This document shows, piece after piece, positions 48,185 to 58,486 of a DNA stretch of 64,000 bases. Both the position numbers and the translations under genes were made by a program. The notes beneath the pieces are model-generated. The model was given only the letters and a program-made list of their open reading frames with translations. It was not told where the DNA came from and ran no database searches. Within the stretch, counting starts at the first letter, position 1, and every line of letters begins with the position of its first letter. Origin of the DNA: Ricordea florida (lineage: Eukaryota; Cnidaria; Anthozoa; Corallimorpharia; Ricordeidae); assembly GCA_949710005.1 (NCBI GenBank), contig OX453276.1, positions 27,901,613 through 27,965,612 on the forward strand. Reading direction: 5' to 3'.

Positions 48185-51100
48185 CTTCTATTAAGTCAGT
48201 GAGAAGACCAACATTGAGTATTTTCAAGTAATTGTATTCTGCTGTATCATTTAAGGCCATTCTCACCAGAAAGCGAACTGGCCATGAATGCTCGTCCTTG
48301 TCCCGTTTCCATCCCATTCTTTCTCTTACGAACCTCAGCCCCTTTGGAGGCCACGTCGATTGACGAATCTTAACTTTGGGAATCTGTTCTTTTACATACG
48401 CCTGAAGAGATAGATCAATGTAATTTTGGATGAAAGCAAACGCGCAATCTTCTCTCCAATATCACTTAGTAATCTCCAAGGGACTTCGAAAATCGTCGGC
48501 TTGTTATTCATTATAAAATGAGCGTGGAGTTGTACGAATCCTATCAAGTGATAAAAGAGCACTACTTGAGCGCCTGTCATTGTAACACGGTGTCTTAACC
48601 GGGAAAAACGTTTGTTTTCCCTCGACGTTTTGTCTATATAAGACTCTAATGTAAACAAATCATGATACATCTGAATTGCCTGACGCATTTCCACGTAACT
48701 AGGATATAACTTGAAAATCATGATGTAGACGAGAATGGAGCATTGCATAGTACCTATCGACTCTCCTTTTTGAATACCTCTGGCACTCTGTCTCAGGTAG
48801 GAAAGCGGAGAAGGTCCACAATATTTGAAAAATGTCACCGTTAAAATTCAGGCGAAACAAATCTTGAAAGTGACCGTATGTAGAAGGCACAAGTGTAATA
48901 AATGGACCCAAGCGTAATAAAGGTCCCATCTGTAATAAAATTTGGGCACAAGCATAATAAAGTTCACATCTGTAATGAACTTACATAATATGAGACATGT
49001 CCACGATAGTACATCTTTAATCTTTAACCTTTAACCTTAAATTATATGGCTTACGTCACAGGTCACGTGACCAAGCTATTTGAATGGAAAAATATAGGCC
49101 AACAACTCTTGTCGTGGCTCTCGGGCTAGTTTTCGCAATTACTGGCCACGACTGAACATGCTTTAAAAAAAAGGTCAGAATTTCAGAACAAGCAAATATG
49201 TCACATCTTTCCCGTTCCGTTCGCTTTGATAAACTGATAGGTTAAACAGTTTTCAATACAGTGAAATTGTGTTCATTTTCCCCCCTCTGTATTCATTTCA
49301 GTCATTTTCGCATCTTTTCACTCACGGCTGAATTTGGCCACATTTAGTAACATAACTCCCTCAAAAGGTGAGGTATAAGTATTACGCTTCGCCTCGAGTT
49401 TTTAAAACCTGACAATACACTCTTGCTCGTTTTTTGAATAGCCTAAAAATCTCCGATGTAGATCAACTCATTCTTGCTCTAATATCTAGACTTGGGCTTA
49501 CTTTGCTCAACAAAATTGGAAAGAAAGTCTAGCCATGTTTTTATCAGGTATAAAGACACTCATTAAACACTAATTTCTTTTGTTTTTCCTTTATGAATTA
49601 TCAATTGATTTTGAAACATCAATTGTACAATGTCAGGGGTCACTCGTTAAAATCTCAATTTCATTAATATGTTCATTGTTTTAACATTAGACTCACCCTC
49701 ACTGGCCATAAAATATCGGAGCCAATCAATAAGTAGGCAATTCATGGCAATTTGGAACAGAACAAGCAGAACGTAACAGGAACTGTTACATTCAAAAGAA
49801 ATCAAATCGTTGCACACTCTAGAGTGGGGCAGTGAAACCGCACTGAGCACTTTGGTTACACTTAAATTAATGATTGGAAGTGCAAACAGCCTTATTTTTC
49901 AACAGCCAGCGCCGTTTAGCTAATACTTTTCTACTGCCTCACTACTATGTTTAAAATTCAGTTTGACAACTGGTAATGTGGGACCCAAGAACACGAGGAA
50001 GATAAAATCAGGTGACTTTATACCTTTTACCTCTTATTGGTCATAATTTGTTGTTAGCATATTACCAGTTTGAGTATAAAGCTAATTAGGACCTTTATTA
50101 CGCTTGGGTCGAAAAGTTATTACAGATGGGACCTTTATTACGCTTGGGTCCAAATGTTATTACAGATGGGGCCTTTATTACACTTGGGTCCAAAAGTTAT
50201 TACAGATGGGACCTTTATTACGCTTGGGTCCATTTATTACACTTGTGCCTTCTACAACCGTACAGGTAGAGGTAAATCAGGAAAAGTTCAGAATCTCTGT
50301 AGGGATAGAAACTCCCTCCCTTAAAGATTAAAAGTGATGCAATGTCGGCCCAAGCATTATCAGACTTAAAATTATTGCAACTTCTGAAGGCATGATCAGA
50401 ATTAAGATTACCATAAAGGTGGGCAAGGTACAAAGATGTCACGCCATATTTGTCCCCACACAGCCATACGCCGAGAAAGGGATCTTTGGCAAAAAAAAAA
50501 CGTTTATCAGACTTTTCATTCCCCTCGACGCCGCAAGATGACAAAGAGTCAATTCACCGTTACAAGCAACGTGAAATGAATCTTCTGCTGCGGTCAAATG
50601 TTGCAATAAAAATATTGCGACTTGGGAGGCAAGTTCTGCGTTGGCTCTTTGACTCAATAGAACACTTTGTGGAATTGAGCCTTGTTCACCTCTTACGTAA
50701 TCAACCTTAACAGCGTAGAGCACCACAAGATGAACAAGGTCGTGTCCTCCAGGTGAGATAACTTCTAGATTTGCTCCCCAGCCAACGAACATCTTAATGG
50801 CGGCGAGATTCGATCCTTGGGCCGCTCTTTGTAATGCGTTGTAGCCTTCTTTGTCCATGCAGGTATCAACAAAAGCCTTTTTACTTGGAATGACCGAAAA
50901 AGCGAAAGCAAGAGGTCCAATGCCTTTCGCTTTCTAGCACATGCGGGCCCAAGATGTCAAACGCTTTGAAAACGTCAACAGCGCCACAAACAGCCGCGCT
51001 GTGATTAGGGGTAGAACCATTGTGGCTTAGGCGTCAATCGCTGCACCTTGCTGTTTCAATAACTGACACAAGCGCAAATGATTCGAGCATGTTGCTATGT

Positions 51101-53513
51101 GAAGAGCGGATACACCAAAGCAATCCCTTTTGCCGACATCGGCTCCACTATTAAGCAGAGTCGAGAAAACGTGGACATATCCTAGATTTGTTGCTAAGTT
51201 TAGAGCTGTCTTTAGTTAAGGACCATTCCTCCCCCTTGAAGTATATATATCATCTGTTTAGGCGTATACTGGCAATGACCCGCTGGACGAATACAAGGAA
51301 CATCGGGGTTTACACCATGGTTAATGAAAAGCTCTACCAACATGAGGTCGCCTCTGTAAACAGCATGATGGAGTGCTGGGTAGCCAAAAATATTAGTGCA
51401 CGTAACGGACGGTTGCTGCCTTGCCAGAAGAATCTCAGTGACTCTTATATGCCCTCTAATGGCTGCTAAGTGCAGTGCTGTATTTAGAAACAAAAAAGCC
51501 TCTTTTTCTCGATATACCGATACATCATCGCATATAACACGGGTATTTTTGGAGCAGTGGTTGTTTTGTCCTGCACGCAACAGGTAATCTACTACCTCAA
51601 TATTGTCCCCGCCTAATGCAGCATGCTTTAAAGTGAGTTCATCGAGCTTTGCACGAAAACTGTGGAGAACGTTCAAGATTTCAAGTCTTCCGTGCTGAGC
51701 TGCAAGATGAAATGGTGTTTCGCAAAACGCATTTGCGATACTGACATGGATCCCTCTCTGGGCCATAAACGATACAATTTCTTTGTATCCCAGTGTTGAG
51801 GCCACGTGTAGCATTGTTGACGAACAATGCATTATTCTAACTTGATCGATAAAGATAAAGTTAAACGAAAACGATAAAGGTGGTGGTACTGCAATGAGAA
51901 TCATCTCTGTCTTAAATTCCTTTCCAGCAACAATAGTTTGGCAAGATTGACTGTTGTGGCTGATATTTGCACCCGCATCGTAGAATACCTGAAGGGTTTT
52001 AAGGTGACCACCAATAATCGCAAGAAAGGCCGGCGTGAAGCCTTTGTCATCTCTTATGTCAACAAAAGTGAAATGTGGAGCTAGGAGCTTTGCAATATTC
52101 GGATTTTCCATTTGAGCAGATTTATGAAGTACTCTCCCTTGTCTTGCTCAAATAGTTGTCCAATCAAAGCCATCAAACATAACACGGAGAAGATAAAGTT
52201 ACCTAATCCGTGAGCGGATTCTTGGTACCGTTTACTAAAGTAACTCGACAACATCTTAGACGCTCTCTCGAAAGAAACGTAAAAGGCAGAACCTTCCTTT
52301 CCGTTGGACTTGAGCCAGTCAGTAACAGTCTGATGGTAAATGGTCACTGTGTCGTTATCACCACCATAAAGCAAAAAATGCGAGAGTTTGTTAAACTTTT
52401 GTAGGAATCCAAACTCGTAATCGAGATCAGATTGCTGGCCCTTTAGTATTTCGTACACCTCAAACTTGGTAAGCGGTACCGAACTGTATACGAGTATCTC
52501 AAGAATTCCGCGAACGTCTTCAAACTTCTCTTCCACTGGAAAAACTCGTTCAAAATACCTTCTGTAAGCACCAGCCAATGAGGACGGCAAAGATGTACCG
52601 TAGCTGCTCTGGTTCTCTGAGTCCACCACCAAAACTTGTAGCAAGGCCTTCACAATCATGAAATTTCCCTCACTCCGGTGTACAAGCTCTTCGATTAACG
52701 ACCAAAACGGCGTGCTCTCGGTTAATCCAGTCAGCCACATACGATCAAAGGCAAAAAAGTACGATTGGTGTCCATACAGCACTTTTGTCAGGTAAGAGTC
52801 AATATCTTGCAATGTTCGACTATCGTTTGGCTGGAGATCGAGCTTAGATATGTGTCTACTGGAAAGCTGGTGTTCAGTTGGAAGTGCACGGGAGGTTAGA
52901 ACCAGTTTTAGCCACTTTGGAAACTCGTGCAGCACGTCATTAAGCAGAGCCACTATAGCGCTTGATCTCGAAGTTTCCACTGGAAAACATTCGTCCAGGC
53001 CATCAAGAATAATGTATCGATGTTCCTTGAAATCTGGTCCGAAAATTTCTTTGAGCGGCTGAATAATTGATTCTAGAAAGCACGCAGTTGTATCATGATC
53101 ACAGAGTTTGTCCAACGTCCGCTTAATAAGAGAATTTTCCCCTCTCAGAAGGCGCTCATACTCAACAACTCGAGAAGCAATCATTCGTGCTAGGTTTCGC
53201 ACGAACTTTGCAGCGTCTTGCGTCGTCCTTTTTGAATAGGTGCAGACGTGATATCCGAGAATAGACTTGTGTATGATAACAGACGAAGTTTGAGAGCAGA
53301 TTAGCTGAGCTAGCAGCGCGGACTTTCCGGAGCCAGGAGGACCTTGTATCACGACACCAGCGAGATTTGGTTGAGTCTCCATTATCTCCTCCAGTTTATC
53401 GAAAACCCATTTTCTGCCAGTGAAGTGTTTTCTTGCGAGCTCCAAGCGTGGGCTAAAGTCGAATTCGGTAAGAGATGGAAAAAAGCTGTCATCTTCCAGT
53501 TTGAAGCCACATT
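48185..53513 (-). pseudogene. TANC-like P-loop NTPase / ankyrin protein, broken
   Basis: The coding exon begins after a good acceptor (ttttttaacag at 53523-53514). Parts: a GRKWVFDKL lead, P-loop GPPGSGKS, Walker B YIILDGLDE, a winged-helix-like region to 52130; ankyrin repeats 52130-50400 (TPFHLAAQHGRLEIL, NTALHLAAIRGHIRVTEILL, PALHHAVYRGDLMLVELF, NALQRAAQGSNLAAIK); then a C-terminal region (YLAHLYG, later 48838-48190 with HRVTMTGAQVVLFYHL and FEVPWRLLSDIGEK). TANC proteins are scaffolds, but NTPase-ankyrin genes also form large families in cnidarians, some probably immune. Frameshifts lie near 52130, 51225, 51030, 50930, 50500, 48838 and 48410. A 1.38-kb element (48879-50256) sits inside the exon. 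Confidence 0.75.
48879..50256. mobile_element. 1.38-kb inverted-repeat element in coding sequence
   Basis: Ends tgtagaaggcacaagtgtaa (48879 on) and the inverse (to 50256) are about 60 bp long. They are built from a 38-bp unit (aataaaggtcccatctgt), present once or twice at the left and about four times at the right. Target duplication accgta at 48873-48878 and 50257-50262. No transposase ORF. Coding sequence of the NTPase-ankyrin gene abuts both sides. Confidence 0.85.
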
Positions 53514-53638
53514 CTGTTAAAAAAGTAGAGCAAAATAGTGTCATTAACGCTTCCATAATATAGAAATGGCCAGCAGTGTACGATAGGAAAAATGATATCA
53601 AAAATGCTTATATATGTTTTTAGAAGTTTGGTGGCAGT

Positions 53639-53782
53639 ATGGCAGATTGGAAGAACATGGCCAAAATAATTGTGTTGAGGAAATTTTTCTGGGGCGTCTG
53701 GAGCAGAAATCTCGTTGCTTTGGTCAAAGGAATTCTAGCTTTCCTCAACCTTTTTAATTTTTATAAAACTCGCCATGCATAA
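53639..53782 (+). CDS. Small hydrophobic ORF, 47 residues
   Basis: MADWKNMAKIIVLRKFFW start, a hydrophobic stretch, and a basic C-terminus. It lies opposite the gap between the NTPase exon and the HEPN-like ORF. No known family and no further support; likely chance. Confidence 0.12.
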   Translation: MADWKNMAKIIVLRKFFWGVWSRNLVALVKGILAFLNLFNFYKTRHA

Positions 53783-54483
53783 TTTGACAAAGCTTCCAAA
53801 GACATTTTGCCGAATAAGTCTGCCATCATGGATAGAGGGATCATTCGCACCAGAGAACGACTTGTTCCGTTTCTGCCCAGTAAGTTGAAAACGTACACAA
53901 ATAATGGTCGTGCCATTCTATCCATCGATAATCACCCTGTATAGGTGCATACATTCCTGGTCATACCTTAAGCAGTTTTCAATAGGCAGCTTCTACACAG
54001 TGTAAGCATTAGTCAAAAAAATTCCATTTCGAATCTAAGGGATTCAGCATTTTGGTATTTAAGTTCCCGACACAGGTGAGCTGTTGTTAGTTAGCGTAGT
54101 TTTTCTACACGATTGGCGTTAAAAAGAGACCGGAGAAGGATCCGGCGAGTTCCCTAGAACTCCTCTTCTGCTTTCTTCTTTGAAAGCCGACCACGAGGGT
54201 TTGTCGTATTAAGTAGCCATGGGCGCATTCAAGTGGTTTTAAAAAACATATTTTCTTTTGCATTCAAGATACATCTACAACATCTTTTATATGCTGAGAC
54301 TTTTTAGAGTTACCGAAAGTTACAGCCCTAAATCGTTGCAAAAGTTTCATATTGGGAAACATCAACCCTTTTAAATCCTACTCCAAAAGCTGATCCTAGC
54401 AAATGTACAGAAGTTCTTAATTACTTATTATCAACAAATTCAAACAAAGATAAAATATGACAAGCTAAGCAAAGATGTGTAAC
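53783..54483. other. Gap between the NTPase exon and the HEPN-like ORF
   Basis: AT-rich DNA without recognised genes. If the two coding parts belong to one gene, this is intron sequence. Confidence 0.4.
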
Positions 54484-55446
54484 TTAAACGCAACAATGCG
54501 AACCTTCTTTGTAAACACCATGGCCCAACTTTTGAATTAGGCACACAAAACAAAAGAACCATAGCAGGCGTCTGTAGAATGATGCAGGGAAATTGGCAGC
54601 GATAGATACAACACTAAGGAGAACAGTACACAACCATGTGAAGAATACCCAGGGCAAGGGTTTTGCCACTTTTGGTTTTTCATGTAGCCTTCTTAGCGTT
54701 AATCTCAATTCACATGACAAGTCGTTTAAGTCTTCCATATTAGCTCTTCGCGCATCCCGCTCTTGTAGAACCATCTCATGGTATCGTGTCAGGAGGTCAT
54801 ATTTATTCCTCTGTAAAGTAATTACATCTAAATCTCCTAGCTGCTGGATCTTCTGCAATGCGTCAATCACGTAAGGATCATTGACAAGTGCTGGGTCCTG
54901 TAGAAGGTGTTCTATAGCATCCAAAGATGCCGTAGCACAGTCATCAGTGATTCTGAGACGAGGTGCATGACCCCAATTCGCATTTCTCACTTGCTTTACG
55001 TCTTGAACAAGGCGCTCTTCTACTGTAAAAAAAGTGCACCATTGTAGCAGATTAAGGAGACCCGATGCGTCCACCGTGTTAGCGTCAATGCGAGCGTGAC
55101 GTTGGCCTCCCAGATCACGTATGAACGCCTTGGCAATCTCCCACGGTCCAGTTACGGGATCATGCCACAGAGTGCTGTCTGACTGACTCCATATCATGTT
55201 GTTTCCATTGCGATGAAAATTGACAATTGCTCTTGCCCAGTTACACCTGCGCATGTCATGTCTTCGTGGGGCGTCAGCGCATGTGCAAATCGTTCCGGGT
55301 CCAACAATAGTTTGTAAGCGGCCATAAAAGGTCTGCACTTGGTCAGTTATGTAAGGTCTTAATCCACCGCTCATGATGGACAGAGCGAGCCCAACTTTGT
55401 TACAGTTTCTATATTCGACATCGTTAAATCGTTGAAGCCAATCCAT
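54484..55446 (-). CDS. HEPN-like protein with C-terminal membrane segment
   Basis: An uninterrupted 320-codon ORF from ATG 55446. Residues 10-110 hold Cys/His/Trp-rich sequence (CTCADAP, RRCNWARAI, WSQSDSTLWHD, GPWEIAK). Residues 124-186 look helical and HEPN-like, with VRNANWGH matching R-x(5)-H, the HEPN RNase signature allowing 4-6 spacers. Residues 210-256 may form a coiled coil, and 265-305 hold one or two hydrophobic helices. It is upstream of, and in the same orientation as, the NTPase-ankyrin gene, 0.97 kb away, so it could be its first exon or a separate gene. The open frame contrasts with the broken neighbour. HEPN assignment is by motif and helix pattern only. Confidence 0.55.
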   Translation of the reverse strand: MDWLQRFNDVEYRNCNKVGLALSIMSGGLRPYITDQVQTFYGRLQTIVGPGTICTCADAPRRHDMRRCNWARAIVNFHRNGNNMIWSQSDSTLWHDPVTGPWEIAKAFIRDLGGQRHARIDANTVDASGLLNLLQWCTFFTVEERLVQDVKQVRNANWGHAPRLRITDDCATASLDAIEHLLQDPALVNDPYVIDALQKIQQLGDLDVITLQRNKYDLLTRYHEMVLQERDARRANMEDLNDLSCELRLTLRRLHEKPKVAKPLPWVFFTWLCTVLLSVVSIAANFPASFYRRLLWFFCFVCLIQKLGHGVYKEGSHCCV

Positions 55447-55909
55447 TTATGAAGTGAAAATTAAAGAGAATGGGTGACAGCCAACAATTGCTAATGGACA
55501 GACTTCTAAAGATGACGCTGCAAGAGATTAAAAATCATTAGAACGAAAACTGAAATTTGTCCGATTCTACAATTGTATAAAGGGAGTATCTAATTTTCGC
55601 GGGTCGCGGGTCGCGAGTAAATGTCGCAGGTCGCGGGTAAATGTCGCGGGTAGATGTCGCGGGTAGTTTTTCATTCAGTTTTAATAGCCTCACAACATAT
55701 GAAGTAAGCTGCTAAAAGACAATAACAATGTATCTACAGGCCATTTTATTACTTCTTTAAAAGTCTACCCAACGTCAATAAGCTTTATTTGATTTCAAGA
55801 TTATGATTATGATTTTGATTTCCTCTGGGTCTACTTATTTATTTGTAAACTTCCAGAGAACAGCGCTATTTTACAGCAATTATTTTTAACTAAAGAAGAG
55901 GTATCTTTA

Positions 55910-56251
55910 GTGTTAGCCAACTCGCCAAGTGCTATTCCAGAGGAACATAAACTAAAAGAAACCCACTCTTTCTCCACTAGAAGGGAAAAAGTGCGAGACA
56001 TTTTATCAAAAGACAATAGAAATGGAAATAACCTGTATTGGCACGCAGGCGTTAAAACCAAAACGAAAGGAGTAACGCCCCGCTGTAGAGCCTGCAGGAA
56101 AGAACAAAAAGAAGGTGAAATAACGGTTTTCGTCAAAGGCTTGCACGTTCCTTTTGAACGAAATTTCGTCACCGAAACAATGTTTTACTTTTGCCCTTGT
56201 TTGCTATGCGTAAACAATACTCCTATGTGGACAAATCTGAAAAAACTATAG
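55910..56251 (+). CDS. Cargo-like ORF with Cys-rich C-terminal half
   Basis: A 113-codon ORF inside the inverted-repeat element. The upstream frame is also open for part of the way, so the true start may lie before 55910. The first half is charged; the second has Cys residues in CRACRK and FCPCLLC, a possible metal-binding pattern (C-x2-C ... C-x-C-x3-C). Composition is protein-like and not repeat-like. It could be a captured gene piece, as in Pack-MULEs, or the rest of an element gene. I recognise no family. Confidence 0.4.
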   Translation: MLANSPSAIPEEHKLKETHSFSTRREKVRDILSKDNRNGNNLYWHAGVKTKTKGVTPRCRACRKEQKEGEITVFVKGLHVPFERNFVTETMFYFCPCLLCVNNTPMWTNLKKL

Positions 56252-56342
56252 CCCAATCATGTGTTAGTGAATCAGAGGCAAATAACTTGGGAAAAGATGG
56301 ATTACCCATCTCTTTTGCCTAGCCAACTTGTTTTTTATCTTT

Positions 56343-56348
<6 letters not shown>

Positions 56349-56412
<64 letters not shown>
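56349..56412. repeat. AT microsatellite
   Basis: Long (ta)n run. Further runs lie at about 56465-56483, 56797-56828 and 57169-57198. Confidence 0.95.
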
Positions 56413-56413
<1 letters not shown>

Positions 56414-56500
56414 ATTACTTGAAGAGGAGTCTTGCTTGGCAAAAAGTGCTCGATGCTATAACCGTATATATATATATATATATACACCGTATATGGAGGA

Positions 56501-56629
56501 TATTACACGGAGTTATGAATTTTATTTTCGAGTGGCAAAACAATATTTTACGAACGAGCGCAGCGAGTGAGTAAAATATTGTTTTTGCCACGAGAAAATA
56601 AAATTCATATCTTCAAGCCGCCGTGTAAT
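56501..56629. repeat. Palindrome with cgagcgcagcgagtg centre
   Basis: Arms from ttacacgg...tgaattttattttcg...aacaatattttac and inverse, about 55 bp each. Confidence 0.85.
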
Positions 56630-56792
56630 GTTCTTTTTATTATATAGACAAAAAGAATTTCGGAGGGAGATTACCGAAATTACGTCATCGATAAACTCAC
56701 GTGTGGGATTATGGAAAATAAATCATTCGGATCCCGGATGAAGTTTTTATGAATTTTCCGAGTGGTATATTCTCCAGTAAAACACTCGTGTC

Positions 56793-56834
<42 letters not shown>

Positions 56835-56861
56835 GGATTATATTATATATTATATATTATA

Positions 56862-57128
56862 TATCCCCTGATGAGTGCTCAGGTATATTAAGGAGTGGGT
56901 CAGTTGTTATTTAGTGTAAAACTTCCAGGGGTGGTCTATCTGGAGAACCATGGGTACAGGAGGCTTCTAACTTAGCTATGGTAAACGACGGCTCAAAACA
57001 ACTTTAGTTAATAGTGTTGTTGTTCCAAGTTCCAAGATTGACCACCCCCTCACTTTTTGACTAAGGAAAAGATGACCCAGCCCTTAATATACCTGAGTGG
57101 GCAACCACGAAACAGGCTTGTAGGGATA
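56862..57128 (+). ncRNA. Type I hammerhead ribozyme with very long stem II
   Basis: Stem I tatccc (56862-56867) pairs with gggata (57123-57128). Box 1 is CTGATGA (56868-56874) and box 2 is GAA (57109-57111). Stem III is aca/tgt (57112-57114 and 57119-57121) with a ggct loop, and the predicted cleavage follows A57122 in the triplet GTA. All invariant core positions fit. Stem II begins gtg/cac and continues as a 16-bp perfect helix (56878-56893 with 57082-57097) after an 8-nt one-sided bulge, then further paired segments (gggtc/gaccc, ggggtggtc/gaccacccc). The whole stem II domain is about 234 nt, far longer than normal. Activity is untested. Confidence 0.7.
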
Positions 57129-57161
57129 AACCTGTAGTTTGTTTGTGTGTTTTTTCTCCCG

Positions 57162-57199
<38 letters not shown>

Positions 57200-57369
57200 C
57201 GACTTCACAATTTTTTAATAAAAATGGTATATGTGAGTGTAAAAATAGTTTTAATACCCGCGACATCTACCCGCGACCCGCGATATCTACCCGCGACCCG
57301 CTACATTTACCCGCGACCCGTGACATTTACCCGCGACCCGCGAAAATTAGATACTCCCTTGTATGAATA

Positions 57370-58128
57370 TTGTTATTGTTATAGCAGTTGCAAAACCTTT
57401 TACAAATGACAGTGGAAAAAGCGCCTGACTTGACAACCAACCCTGGGAAATCGATTTTAAAAAATTCTCGACAATTGTCTCTATTTAGTGTGTTATTTGG
57501 TGGATTTAACAATCCGCAATCCATACTCTAATACACTCTAACTGTCAAATCGCTTTGGTCAATGCTATTTCTGTCTAGTTCATAGTGGAGCTGATAACTA
57601 TCAATGCATCATTTTCATTTCTCGCTTAGAAACATCTTTGTATATTTGTTTCGATTCTGTGTAAAGATAGTTTGACACACTCCCTCATCTTACCAATTGT
57701 TCATCTTTACGTCTCCCCAGCGTTCAATCTCAGGAAAGACTACGAACCAAACCTGGTGTTGCTATACAGTGCACAAATGTACACTAGCCGCGTATAGCGA
57801 AAGCTAATCGAGGCGGTTAGTGTAAGAGATACGTTTTGCTAATATTGACAAGTACCTTCAAAGACAGACTTATTACAAATAACTTAGAAATTAAAAACTG
57901 ATTCATTAGCAATGAATGATCGATCAATAAACAACTAATGAATGAAACAAGCCAGCAGTAATTGTAAAGAAGGGTGCATGTGAAAATGGTAATTACGAAT
58001 ATTGTAACTACCGGGTACAAAACAACTTTACTGGGAGGTGGAACGTTCTTTTTACGACCATATCCCTGAAAAAAGATAGAAAGATACATCACAAAATACA
58101 ATACATATCTAGTATTGACATTGATATC
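57370..58128. other. No firm gene
   Basis: AT-rich sequence with a minus-strand ORF at 57817-58101 that is hydrophobic (VVTIFVITIFTC). It may be the edge of the Maverick-like region but has no recognised motif. Confidence 0.35.
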
Positions 58129-58320
58129 TTATATTTCATGATCAATTATTATGTTTACCATTTTGATATGATAATTCCGAGATAAATCCACTGACTTCTT
58201 CGTGCCACAACTGGCACAGATGCATTTCATCATGAATTTTCCATTACTCGTTCTCATGTATTGCTCACTACCTTGGATGTATTCCGTTTCTTTTCGTTCT
58301 TTCACACAATAGCTCCACAT
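58129..58320 (-). CDS. Small Cys-motif protein near the Maverick-like PolB
   Basis: A 63-codon ORF with SNGKFMMKCICASCGTKKS, a small basic Cys-rich segment (C-x-C-x2-C plus an earlier Cys at residue 5). It sits just before the PolB region on the opposite strand. Small basic proteins of this kind accompany Maverick/Polinton-like elements, so I read it as a possible DNA-binding or core-type protein. Assignment is tentative because of length. Confidence 0.35.
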   Translation of the reverse strand: MWSYCVKERKETEYIQGSEQYMRTSNGKFMMKCICASCGTKKSVDLSRNYHIKMVNIIIDHEI

Positions 58321-58486
58321 CTATTCATACTAACATACTATTTCTTTAAGTAACATAATTTAGAAAAATTGAAACTACTAATTAAAGATTATGATGAGTC
58401 AATCTCCTAATATATACCCGATCAAAACATACCGGAAATCAATGTACCCGTTTTAAGACATACTCCAGCTACTCCGAATCAATATG

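Larger units (their letters stand above)
55582..57358. mobile_element. 1.78-kb element with minisatellite inverted ends
   Basis: gggagtatctaattttcgcg followed by gggtcgc/gtaaatgtcgc units at the left is mirrored at the right (57255-57358). Flanks ttgtataaa (55573-55581) and ttgtatgaa (57359-57367) fit a 9-bp target duplication with one mismatch, a size typical of MULEs. Inside are a 113-codon ORF, AT microsatellites, a palindrome and a hammerhead ribozyme. No transposase. Confidence 0.8.

Noticed and set aside
50070..50331. Overlapping ORFs with repeated ITDGTFITLGS peptides
   Set aside because: Translations of the 38-bp unit at the right end of the element 48879-50256.
57139..57409. ORFs with Ile-Tyr runs and TRDP repeats
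   Set aside because: Translations of an AT microsatellite and of the minisatellite end of the element.
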